DNA from: Stentor roeselii
Taxonomy: Eukaryota > Ciliophora > Heterotrichea > Heterotrichida > Stentoridae
Direction of reading: 5' to 3'
NCBI GenBank assembly: GCA_006503475.1
Contig: RSEH01000223.1
Span: 1-64,000, forward strand
Length of the DNA: 64,000 bases
Positions 48,993-57,490 of this stretch are shown here, one piece after another. Under the pieces are notes generated by a model. It was not told where the DNA came from. It saw nothing but the letters and a program-made list of their open reading frames with translations, and ran no database searches. Both the position numbers and the translations under genes were made by a program. Position 1 is the first letter of the stretch; every line of letters begins with the position of its first letter.

Positions 48993-50660
48993 TCACTCTT
49001 CTTTATTACTTCCCCTTAAATACCTTTCCAAGCTCTGCAAGTAACTCTTTAAAGGGTACAAGTCCCTAACCTCCTCAAAAGACCTTCCAACTAAATGACA
49101 ATCAAGGACCATCCCTTGCTGAATTTTTTCTATTTCCTTCCTCAAACATTCAAGCATTTTAATTTGATTTAAAATGATTTTCTTTTGATTAATCCTGTAA
49201 AACAAAGCTGACTTCAAACGATGTCCAGGATTTCGATTAAGAATTTCAAGGTCTTCATCAAGACTAGTTGGAAACTCATCATGCATTTCAAGACAAATCG
49301 CTAAAAACTTGTCAATTATTTCAAGTTCGACTTCAACTTTAGAAGGAAAGTTCTTGACAGTAACGTTCATCATTTCACGAAAATAAACAAACACGTCGAT
49401 GTTAAATCTTTTTTTCTTAAGGCCGTAAAGTTCGGTGTTTTCCATGTAGTCCTGGCTTTTGGCTTCTATGTCTTCCAGCTTCACAAGGCCTTCTCGCCCT
49501 GACCTTGGAAGCCAAAGAAGGAAATAAACTGTGTCGTATCTGTTGTCTTCTATTGCAAAACCGTAGTCTAGGAGAAGGTTTCTGTTGTTTAGTCGACCGT
49601 ATGCGTTTAAGACTTGCTCGCCTTTTCGGAAAAAGGTTCGAATACCTGTACTCATCATGAAGTAGTTGTCGTCGTCTTGTTTTAAATGATCTTCTTCGCT
49701 ATCTTCTTCGTCGAAGGCACTTTCGTCTTGACTTGTGCATTCTGCGATGTTTCTTTCGTCGTCTTCACTGGAGCTGCTCCTAAACTCATCAAGAACCTTA
49801 TCAAGATCCCAGATCCTATTCAAACTTTCCAAACTATTCCCAGCAGCCAAGTACTTTTCCAGTCTATTAGTATTACTCCTCGGTTCTTGCTGTACGAATT
49901 CCAAACAAGGTCCATCTAAAAAGTCCGAATAATCAATTTCCCCTGTTTTATTCTTAGCCAGAACTTCCAACAAGCTTTTCGATTCACTTTCATAACTGGT
50001 ATAAACCTCTCCATGATTGATATTATCAGCCATAGGGATAAGCATTCCTCCATCCCAAGCATATCCCCGAGTGCAACAAATTTTCCAAGTCCAAACAAAT
50101 TCCGCATACAAATCTTTATCAGGCGGGAAGAACTCCGGGTAATTTTCAATGATTTTTTTTACACTTTTCCATATTCGACTGATCCTTTCTCTCCATTTCT
50201 GATTATCATAAACCAACAAAGCATCTTGCAACTCATTCAGTTCTTCACTGGTCCAATCAACAAGATTTTGAAAGCCTTCAATCACTGAAAAATAAGGAAA
50301 CCAGAAAGACCCTGGGCCTTTGAGTTTTTCGTATAAAACAAAAACCCATAAAATGTGATCGTTTGAACGAGAATGTTTTGTGAAAAACTTCTTTTTTAGA
50401 ATTTGAGAGATTTCGCTTTTCTTGGCTTTGAAGATGTTTATGCACAGGGTGTAAGGGACGAAGACGTAAGCTTTGTTTGGACTGATGTCGCGCTTTGCTT
50501 GGGCGCCGATGATGCCTTCTTTCCAAAACGCAACTGGGTAGTCGAGCTAGGTAAAAGTTACACTTGGAAAAATGCACCCGTTTTCAGATAACCAGGAAAG
50601 GTAGGACTTGTATTTTGGGTCGTTTTTTAAGGAGTTGGTTCTGGAAATGTTGACATCCAT
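48993..50660 (-). CDS. SETD3/SETD6-like SET-domain methyltransferase
   Basis: Two exons (intron 50547-50561) give 550 residues. The SET core shows LIPMADNINH (the NxxNH S-adenosylmethionine-binding motif, near residue 205) and GEQVLNAYG (the catalytic Tyr motif, near 345). A C-terminal helical Rubisco-LSMT-like substrate-binding domain follows. This order is that of SETD3, SETD6 and plant LSMT, which methylate non-histone proteins such as actin His73. An acidic Ser/Asp/Glu insert of about 45 residues sits between the two SET motifs. Exon 1 adds the N-terminus (MDVNISRT...). The exact substrate cannot be read from sequence. Confidence 0.9.
50547..50561 (-). other. 15-nt intron
   Basis: Reads GTAACTTTTACCTAG on the minus strand, phase 0, ending in an in-frame TAG. 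Removal joins the first 33 codons to the SET domain. Confidence 0.92.
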
Positions 50661-50729
50661 ATAATTATTACAGAAGGTTATGCCGGGATTCTAGGGGTTT
50701 AAGGAGATTTAACTATTTAGACATACTAG

Positions 50730-50999
50730 TTAGCCTGCCTTCCAGATTAGAACTGCCATTTCTTTTAAGAAGAAGTAGATAAGGTTTCCCGTCTCGTGGG
50801 TTATGTAACTACCGAATGTGTCGCCTACGCAACAGTGCCAAGAAGGCTCGTATAACCGATCAAACTCTCTTTTGATAAAAGCAGCAACTAAATTGAGCTG
50901 GCCATACTTATTCTTCCCTTCCGCGGCGATTTTGATAGCCATATTGATCTGTTCTTCAGGCATATCAGCAGCTTTAATAACAGCAGGCATTTCTTCCAT
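50730..50999 (-). CDS. DYNLL: Dynein light chain LC8 (DYNLL type)
   Basis: The 89-residue protein is a full LC8-family light chain: two N-terminal helices, then WHCCVGDTFGSYITHE and the strand FFLKEMAVLIWKAG. The length equals the family norm (89). LC8 is a dimer hub for axonemal and cytoplasmic dynein intermediate chains and many other clients. The match to DYNLL1 is good but weaker in the first helices, so this is probably one of several divergent ciliate LC8 paralogues. It is divergent from the mitochondrial uL22 gene. Confidence 0.95.
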   Translation of the reverse strand: MEEMPAVIKAADMPEEQINMAIKIAAEGKNKYGQLNLVAAFIKREFDRLYEPSWHCCVGDTFGSYITHETGNLIYFFLKEMAVLIWKAG

Positions 51000-51053
51000 G
51001 TTATATTTATTAAGATATCTAAAAGCCTAATTCAAATGGTAATTTCCATTATA

Positions 51054-51983
51054 ATGCTAAACATCCTGAGTCGTCATCTGCACAAGACAGTGCATTTGGT
51101 CCACACGACTCCTCTGCAAAAGAGCACGATAACCTTCAACACAAGAGGCATGCCAGTGACTCAAAGGTCTCCTGCGCTTTCCAGTCCAAATCAATTCTCA
51201 CTCAATCTGGTCTCAATGATTCCAGCAACACCCTGCGAGGCAGTTGAAAATACCAGGTTTCCATTAAAGCAAAATTCAGAAATTCCTCAAAAAACCGTAA
51301 AAGCAACTCGAAAATACCTAAGAACAAGTGTAAAAAAATTATGGCCTCTTATCCACCCTCTTAAAAATTTACATGTTGAAGACGCCCTTAACACCCTAGA
51401 AGCTATCAGAAGGAAACCTTCGGAATGGGTCCAAAATATCATCAAAGCTGGAATTCGAAGCGCTGTCAATATCAAAGAAATGCATGAAGATAGACTTTAT
51501 ATTAAACACTTTATTCTAGGAAAAAATAAAGGAATCAAAGGTATTCGAAGACATGCTAAGTCAAAAATGGGGAAAATGTTGAGACCGAAGTCGCAGGTTA
51601 CTGTTGTGATTGTGGAAAAAACTGTTCCTGAGTTTTATCAGATTATTACTGATGGAAAATTTAGTCCTGCTATTGCGTCGATTTTAAGAATGATGCTGTT
51701 GAATAGTAATGCCAGTCTTCAGGATATTCAAATGTTTCAGCATTATTTAACTGCTAAAGGAAGGCAACAGAATAAACTCATGTTTAAGAGAAAGGTTTTC
51801 TTGTATGTTGAAGAGAAAAAAAAACAAGGAATTATTATTAGTAGTGAATATGCAAAGGAAATTTTACTTAAGGAAGAAGCGGCTCGATTTGAGGAGGATT
51901 ATTGGAAGTATAAAAGATTTGAAGTTGAGAATAAGATTGCTGAAAGACTAGAGATTTTTAAAAAGAATCAGAAAAGTAGATAA
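51054..51983 (+). CDS. MRPL22: Mitochondrial ribosomal protein uL22m
   Basis: The product is 309 residues from the ATG at 51054 (context TATAATG; MLNILSRHLHK), or 315 from an in-frame ATG at 51036. I prefer the inner one because it follows the local start pattern and gives a clean Arg/His-rich mitochondrial presequence. Residues about 90-190 match uL22: the LIHPLKNLHVEDALNTLEAI helix, the VQNIIKAGIRSAVN helix and the long hairpin ending in VTVVIVEK. The last 110 residues are a charged helical extension absent from bacteria, as is usual for mitoribosomes. uL22 lines the peptide exit tunnel. Confidence 0.85.
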   Translation: MLNILSRHLHKTVHLVHTTPLQKSTITFNTRGMPVTQRSPALSSPNQFSLNLVSMIPATPCEAVENTRFPLKQNSEIPQKTVKATRKYLRTSVKKLWPLIHPLKNLHVEDALNTLEAIRRKPSEWVQNIIKAGIRSAVNIKEMHEDRLYIKHFILGKNKGIKGIRRHAKSKMGKMLRPKSQVTVVIVEKTVPEFYQIITDGKFSPAIASILRMMLLNSNASLQDIQMFQHYLTAKGRQQNKLMFKRKVFLYVEEKKKQGIIISSEYAKEILLKEEAARFEEDYWKYKRFEVENKIAERLEIFKKNQKSR

Positions 51984-52234
51984 TAGATTATTTTGATTCT
52001 TGAATTTTATTTTTGATAAGGGTTTGATTATTGGGTTGATAACTAAAGCCCTGTACTAAAATATTTTCAGATTCCCAACAAATAAATCAATATCCTTTCA
52101 CCTTAAAATCTAAATCTCTAAATAAAAACATCCTCAATCACTCCTTATCAAAATCAAACCCAAACTAACACTTAAAACTAAAAATCTCAACAATTCCTTA
52201 CAACCCTTTTTTAACTACTATATCAACTCAATAC

Positions 52235-53170
52235 CTAGGCACTTTCAGCGAAATTACTCGAATTATAATTCAAACAATCCAAAAACCATTCATCAATCTG
52301 AAACCTATTCGCCTTCTGAACAACTTTTTTCCAATTAACATTTTCCTTATTCCTCTCAAGTGACTTAACAAATTCCTTCCACCCCTTATTCCCATCATGA
52401 GTTCTGAAAAGTCCGATGATATCACTAAACCTTTGCCCCTCAAGTATTTTCTTCTCAAGCCTTCCAACGATTTCCACACAAAGTTTATAAACAAACTGCC
52501 ATCCGTACTTAAAAAACTTTCCAAGCACATAATGCGAAAACTCCAAAGGAACCGAATTACAAAAAAGCGTCAAAAGCCAATCAGTGGCAAACATTTGAAT
52601 AGAAAGGTTGAAATTAAAGAACCTGCTGAAGACCTGAGGATAATGAAAGTTGATTAAAAAGTCCAAAACATGAAAATGTTTCTTAAGTCCTGGAAAGCCT
52701 TGTAAAAAATTATCCCTCAATTGAAAGTCTTCTAAAAGTCCAACAAAAAGCCAAAAACAGTCAATTTCATTGCAATGCCAAAGCAAGGCCCCTACCAAGT
52801 AGTTCATTCCTTGCACGTAGCCCAGGTTGGGGCAGTAGGCTGTCAGGCAGTGAAGGACTCGCTCGAGTACTGACTTTCCTCCACTTGAGAAGTAACCTGT
52901 TGATTGGAAGGTCCTTGATGAGTCTAGAATCAGTTGAGGGTCTTTTGGCTGTGAATGGGATATTGATAGAAGTTGAAGGTATACGCTGTTTGGGTTCGTT
53001 GGAAGTTTCACACTTTTCAACCATTTGTTTGCCTTGTAGCAACTCGCTGGGTCCGTTGGACTTATTAAGAGGCTTTTACCTCCTGGACGTGACTTGTTGC
53101 AACGACATTGAGGGTAGTGAGGGTTTTCGAAGGGCTCGTGAACGTAATAGGCAAGTGGAGTTTGCGACAT
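52235..53170 (-). CDS. TBC-domain Rab GTPase-activating protein
   Basis: The 311-residue protein is mostly a TBC domain (about residues 65-290). The catalytic arginine finger LDSSRTF and glutamine finger YVQGMNYL are both present, as is the FATDWLLTLFC motif. It should therefore stimulate GTP hydrolysis by a Rab protein in membrane traffic. It is a small, single-domain member. The N-terminus has a Cys-rich short stretch (CRCNK). The start context is TTTAAATG. It is divergent from the DHHC gene across 122 nt, whose strand composition flips midway. Confidence 0.93.
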   Translation of the reverse strand: MSQTPLAYYVHEPFENPHYPQCRCNKSRPGGKSLLISPTDPASCYKANKWLKSVKLPTNPNSVYLQLLSISHSQPKDPQLILDSSRTFQSTGYFSSGGKSVLERVLHCLTAYCPNLGYVQGMNYLVGALLWHCNEIDCFWLFVGLLEDFQLRDNFLQGFPGLKKHFHVLDFLINFHYPQVFSRFFNFNLSIQMFATDWLLTLFCNSVPLEFSHYVLGKFFKYGWQFVYKLCVEIVGRLEKKILEGQRFSDIIGLFRTHDGNKGWKEFVKSLERNKENVNWKKVVQKANRFQIDEWFLDCLNYNSSNFAESA

Positions 53171-53292
53171 TTAAATTATTACGATTTAAAGAAGGTACAG
53201 ACATCAAAATGAATCACCATTAAAACCCTAAAAACCCCTTATCATCCATCAAATCCCAAGTAAAATTTCAATAAAAGATTCAATAACTATAA

Positions 53293-54078
53293 ATGTGGTA
53301 TCATAAAAGCTTAAAAACCAGGGTATTATATTCGATCCCCGTGATCTTCGTGACATCTCTAGTCTTTTTCATAGTCTACTGTTACTACATTGGCTGTTCC
53401 CAACAAGGCTACACGTCACCCATTCAAGACCTGATCCTATACATCCTGGTCTTTATGATAGAATGGTGTTACTTCACCTCCAACTGGGTAGACCCAGGTT
53501 CAATCCCCTTCACCTACTCAGGAGTAGAAGGAAAATCCGAGTACTCCCCTTCAAAGTGCAAGTACTGCGACATCACCCGCCCACCAAGAGCCCATCATTG
53601 CCGAGCATGTGACAGGTGCGTATTGCGCCAAGACCATCACTGTCCCTGGATCGGTAACTGTGTAGGTTTCTACAATCATCGCTATTTCATCCAGTTCATT
53701 TTCTACGCCACGATGGGCTCAGGACTAGCAGGGGCCTCTTGTACAGGATTTTTCCTCACTTCAGAGGATTACAATACTTTCACTGTCCTTGGAGCTCTTC
53801 TTGGAGTGACTCTCAGTGCAACTATTGGAGGTTTAGCTGGATTTCACTTATGGGGAATGTTTGCGAATAAAACGACTTTAGAAGTGAAAAGATTTAGAGA
53901 AATCAAATTGTTTGATGTTGAAGATACTTTCAAAAATTTTAAACAGGTCTTTGGGGATAACTTTATTGGGTACTTTTTGCCAGTGCCCACTTGGGGCACT
54001 CTTGATGGACTGGACTACCCGTATCTTGAAGCGAACTTCAAAGGGACTGAAAGAAATGAGAAGGAAGAAGAGATTTAA
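53293..54078 (+). CDS. DHHC palmitoyltransferase
   Basis: The 261-residue protein has four membrane spans with the cytosolic Cys-rich DHHC domain between spans 2 and 3 (about residues 92-140). The zinc ligands (CKYC...CRACDRCV) and the catalytic DHHCPW followed by GNCVG are intact. The TTxE motif after span 4 is visible as KTTLE. It should S-palmitoylate membrane-proximal cysteines. Several neighbours in this window begin with MGC-type lipid-anchor signals and are plausible substrate types, though no direct link is shown. The ATG is directly preceded by TATAA. The convergent CKS gene ends 8 nt away. Confidence 0.96.
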   Translation: MWYHKSLKTRVLYSIPVIFVTSLVFFIVYCYYIGCSQQGYTSPIQDLILYILVFMIEWCYFTSNWVDPGSIPFTYSGVEGKSEYSPSKCKYCDITRPPRAHHCRACDRCVLRQDHHCPWIGNCVGFYNHRYFIQFIFYATMGSGLAGASCTGFFLTSEDYNTFTVLGALLGVTLSATIGGLAGFHLWGMFANKTTLEVKRFREIKLFDVEDTFKNFKQVFGDNFIGYFLPVPTWGTLDGLDYPYLEANFKGTERNEKEEEI

Positions 54079-54086
54079 TATAAACA

Positions 54087-54401
54087 TTACTTAGAGAGTA
54101 AAATTTTTCGTTTGTGATCTGCTTCTTTTTTTATCGCTTCTTTTAAGCAAATGTCGATTTCACCTGTTCGAGGGTCTGTGCCGAGAGGTCTTCGAAAGAG
54201 AAGAATATGAGGCTCTGGGGGGTGGGAAGAGTAATGAGCCCATCCTTTACTTTGAGAAATTCCAAGTTTTCTCCATTCTTCTTCACTTAGAAGTCCTTTT
54301 TCCTTTACTAAAGCTCCCCATTCTCGAGGAAGGATCACTTGGCGGTACTCGAATTCATCGTCGAAGTACTTTTCAGAGTACTCAATGTTTTCCCTGTTCA
54401 T
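54087..54401 (-). CDS. CKS1: CKS1-type cyclin-dependent kinase regulatory subunit
   Basis: The 104-residue product matches CKS proteins: [20 protein letters not shown], the [18 protein letters not shown] segment with phosphate-binding residues, and the hallmark [14 protein letters not shown]. The beta-hinge HxPEPH that controls domain swapping is kept. I start at the ATG at 54401, because upstream in-frame sequence has no similarity and would overlap the divergent gene. The tail after the core is about 25 residues longer than in human CKS1 and Lys-rich. CKS docks phosphorylated substrates to CDK-cyclin. Confidence 0.93.
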   Translation of the reverse strand: MNRENIEYSEKYFDDEFEYRQVILPREWGALVKEKGLLSEEEWRKLGISQSKGWAHYSSHPPEPHILLFRRPLGTDPRTGEIDICLKEAIKKEADHKRKILLSK

Positions 54402-54440
54402 ATTTAAATATAAGAAATGCGCTGGCCTACTCACCTTAGG

Positions 54441-55298
54441 ATGAATTATCATGACCCTGTTGAGCAAATGTTTAATTTTCCTTTGAAATTCGGAACGTTT
54501 GGATCACCTCCTTCGAAATATGTAGGATTTATTTAGTGGTTAGCGCATCTTATTATTAAAAACTTCGCGTTTTCTGCTGCTGATGTACTTGAGTTCAAGA
54601 AAAAATTCATGAGGTTTATGCAGGGATTGAATGGAGATATTACTGTCGCGGAATTCAGGGAAATGATGAAACCTGAACTTTTTGAGAAAGTCGTGGAAAG
54701 CCTTGGAAAGTTAAGGGGTGCAGGCTACAGAACCCGACTAATAAACAAGTATGAAGGCATAATCGAATGGAACGTCTACGGATACATGAGATACGAAGGT
54801 CTTTCTCCATTCGCCTTCCAGAACTTTGCCTACAACTACTACAGCATTGACCAAATCAACACATTCGGTATCCCAACAAGAATGGAGTTTACCTTAGACA
54901 AAAAACTTCTATTTGAAGATAAACCAGGTAAAGATTTAATTGTTTTTGACAACCCTTTTGACATCAGAACCCTTCCCAAAGAATCCCTTCATTTGCATCA
55001 GATGTTCGAAAAGTTCCCAGTTTCTATTCTCTCCGCTGATATCGGAGTTCTGAGTAGAAACAAGTTATTAATCATTGATCTTTATGAACAACAACGAGTT
55101 GCTGAGGGTGAGAAAAGTGGAGACGAATACGAGTTTCATATTTTAAGGTTCGAAAAAGTCTGTCCTAAAGACCTGGAAAGGTTTGACAGAGACCTGGAGT
55201 ATCAGAGGTTCATGGACGTCAATTTTAAGTATGAGCAATATAATTGGGTTCTTAGTGATGTTGATCAGTTTATGAGCTATTTGCCGATAACTAGCTAA
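54441..55298 (+). CDS. Protein of unknown function (two exons)
   Basis: Joining across the intron at 54522-54536 gives 280 residues from the ATG at 54441; an in-frame ATG at 54468 is an alternative. The family is not recognised. The sequence is globular, with helices at about residues 30-75, an alternating strand pattern at about 100-165 with aromatic residues (Tyr-Asn-Tyr-Tyr), and a charged C-terminal part. A Tim44/mL45-type NTF2-like fold was considered because of the helix-then-strand order, but no diagnostic motif is visible. There is no signal peptide. It is divergent from CKS with 39 nt between starts. Confidence 0.68.
54522..54536 (+). other. 15-nt intron
   Basis: Reads GTAGGATTTATTTAG, phase 0, with an in-frame TAG. 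It has GTAG rather than GTAA at the donor. Confidence 0.82.
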
Positions 55299-55869
55299 TA
55301 TTTGGTTTTAGTGATACTTGATCAGTGAGTGATTTGCCTAAAACTAGATTATTTCAGCTCGCTTGGTTTAGTTTTAGAAATTTTACGGAGATTTGAAATC
55401 ATGAATAGTTACAAGTATAACGATTCGCTGATCTTTATAAGAAAATAAGAAAATTTTACCGTATTGAAGAATTAGTTCAAACGGGTTTCTTATATCAGTT
55501 AATTTTAACTAGTTCCTTATAAACACGGGCAAGCCTAATATTTAGATAAAATAAAATTATGCCTAATGCAGCAGAATATAGAATATTTATATGTAAACTT
55601 TAAACGTGATCCCATAAATATAGACAATCCTCCATAGCTTAAAAAAATCAAATAATAAATAATCCATCTAAATATACCTAACCTATTTCAAAAAACCTTA
55701 AAAAACTCCATTAATCCCTTCCTATCCCAAAACTTCTAGAATCTCCTAAAATTAATCCCATTCCCCCCAAAATCCAATCTTTTCTAAAATTCCTTCTTAA
55801 AACTTCCCAAAACATAAAAAGTTGAATTGTAGACAATAGCCTTTTAATAGTTTTCTAAATCTAATCTAT
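55299..55869. other. 571-nt convergent intergenic region
   Basis: No gene, tRNA or repeat is seen. The + strand is T/G-rich in the first 110 nt and becomes A/C-rich with C-runs at about 55640-55820, near the stop of the minus-strand E2 gene. The switch resembles other convergent spacers here. Confidence 0.6.
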
Positions 55870-56313
55870 TTATCTCGCAAACTGGTTCACCCATTGTCTT
55901 GCAGTAGCAACATACTGATCATAGTTATCTTGCATCTGTCTTGAAATGTCAGCTTCGACAGAGTGCTCGGGAGCTGGGTTAATTAAGAAGCTCAGAATAA
56001 GTTCGATCACCCATCTAATGTTTTTGACTGGTCCCCAGCCAGTCTGATACATATCTTTGCAGATTTCTCCAGAGTCCTTCATCACATTAGGGTGATAAAT
56101 CTTTGTTTCGAATTTCGCTTCAGGTGGCTTGAAAGGATAGTTTTGTGGCAATTCTAGAGCCAGGATAAAGTGGCCTCCCTCATAAGGGGTGCCTGCTGGG
56201 CCGTTGATATCTACCCTCCAGTGACTCATATCGTTGTTTACCAGGCTTACAGTGCAATTTTCAGGTGGGTTAGCGCTAAGGTCTTGAAGTTCTTTATTTA
56301 GCCTGCCTTGCAT
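55870..56313 (-). CDS. Ubiquitin-conjugating enzyme E2
   Basis: The 147-residue protein is a one-domain E2 of usual length. The YHPNV motif and the catalytic Cys in GEICKDMY (about residue 88) are present, as are the PFKPPEAKF loop and the C-terminal helices. The residues just after the Cys (KDMYQTGWGP in place of LDILxxxWSP) differ from UBE2D, so the class cannot be fixed. It lies 109 nt downstream of a PEX14-PUB gene on the same strand; a PEX4-like role was considered but not shown. The start context is AACTAAGATG. Confidence 0.95.
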   Translation of the reverse strand: MQGRLNKELQDLSANPPENCTVSLVNNDMSHWRVDINGPAGTPYEGGHFILALELPQNYPFKPPEAKFETKIYHPNVMKDSGEICKDMYQTGWGPVKNIRWVIELILSFLINPAPEHSVEADISRQMQDNYDQYVATARQWVNQFAR

Positions 56314-56422
56314 CTTAGTTTTTATTGACCATTATTTAGACGGTATTAAACCAGGTATTCAGAAGCAGGAGAACATCAGGAAGAAAAAAGATAGACTTAC
56401 ATTTAATAAAGGAAATTTTAGT

Positions 56423-57391
56423 TTATTCAGAAGATTTTTCTGTGTTTTCTGTAATTTTACTCTCCTCCACCTTTAATTCTTCTTTCTTCTTCTCTAATGG
56501 CCTGGCTACCTGCCAAGGAGCTGCTGCTGAGAACTGAACTGTTGGAAGTGAGTTGATTCCTTCGGTTATTCTATCTAAAACTATGCTGATCCTGCTCAGG
56601 TCTTCTGAATCAAATTCGATGAATCCAGAGCCAATTGAAAATCCTACAAATTTGAACAATTCGTCAGCTGCTTCATTTCCGGAGAAGTAGTTTTTGTAGT
56701 GAGGGTTAGTCATATTGATTCTAGTTTTCGTCTTATCATAAGGGTTCGAAATCAAGTTCGAGAACCACATTTTCATAGTCTTTAAAGCAACTCCTTTATT
56801 CCCTTCACTAATTCCAGAAAAGCACCTATTAAACAACTCAGTGATTTTTTCAGCACAATTATCCTGAGGCTTGTCAATCAATTCACTACTCTCAACAATC
56901 TTAATTTCCTTTAAATTTTCAACAGATTCAAACAACTCATCTTGACTTTTCTTCAAATTTTCAATTTCAAAGCGAGTATCGGCAACTTGTTTCCTAACAA
57001 CTTCTAAAATTTCCGCTTGTTGTTTAAATTTTTCTTCAATCATATCTTTAATCATAGTCATGCTAGTTTCTTCTGTATTTCCTCGAGACTATCTAGTAAA
57101 TACAAATAAATACCCGAGACTAACTCCTCCAAAGATGACCCCTCCAATAATTTTAAGTATCTTCGTATTCCAAGAGTTATTTGCGACCTGTTCAGTCATC
57201 GGGGCAGGTTCGAAGTACTTCGAGAAGTCTTTAGACTCCTCATATCTTTTTTTAGCTTCTTCAAACTCAAGAGGTGTGAGTTTAGTTCTAAGAAATTCGT
57301 ATTTTTTCTCAATTGTTGTGAACTGGGCTGAATAAAAGTCACTTTTTGGGTTGGTAAGAAATTGGACTGCTTTTTTTACCCTTTCTTCCAT
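56423..57391 (-). CDS. PEX14: PEX14-like peroxisomal docking protein fused to a PUB domain
   Basis: Two exons (intron 57089-57103) give 317 residues. Residues 1-55 match the PEX14 N-terminal domain that binds PEX5 and PEX19 (ERVKKAVQFLTNPK, then FLRTKLTPLEFEEAKKR). A membrane span (about 78-96) and a coiled coil (about 110-163) follow in PEX14 order. Residues about 175-272 then match a PUB domain: NPYDKTKTRINMTNPHYKNY and the AADELFKFVGF helix. PUB domains of PNGase, UBXN6 and HOIP bind the C-terminus of p97/VCP or similar peptides. I know of no PEX14 with a PUB domain. Spliced, both parts form one open frame; the break between them is a canonical 15-nt intron. The C-terminus is Lys/Glu-rich. 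Confidence 0.83.
57089..57103 (-). other. 15-nt intron
   Basis: Reads GTATTTACTAGATAG on the minus strand, phase 0, with TAG as its last codon. It joins the PEX14 membrane span to the coiled coil and PUB domain. Confidence 0.85.
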
Positions 57392-57490
57392 GGATGATTA
57401 TTAGTGACTGAAAAAGACTGAAATTTGTTAACAAAGTGAATGTTGAATGATTTTATTTATTTAATACTCTTATATTTATTATTGTCTAAT

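Noticed and set aside
50287-50303. A 17-nt GT...CAG intron in the SETD-like gene
   Set aside because: The frame is open across it and encodes plausible sequence; the real intron is the 15-nt one at 50547-50561.
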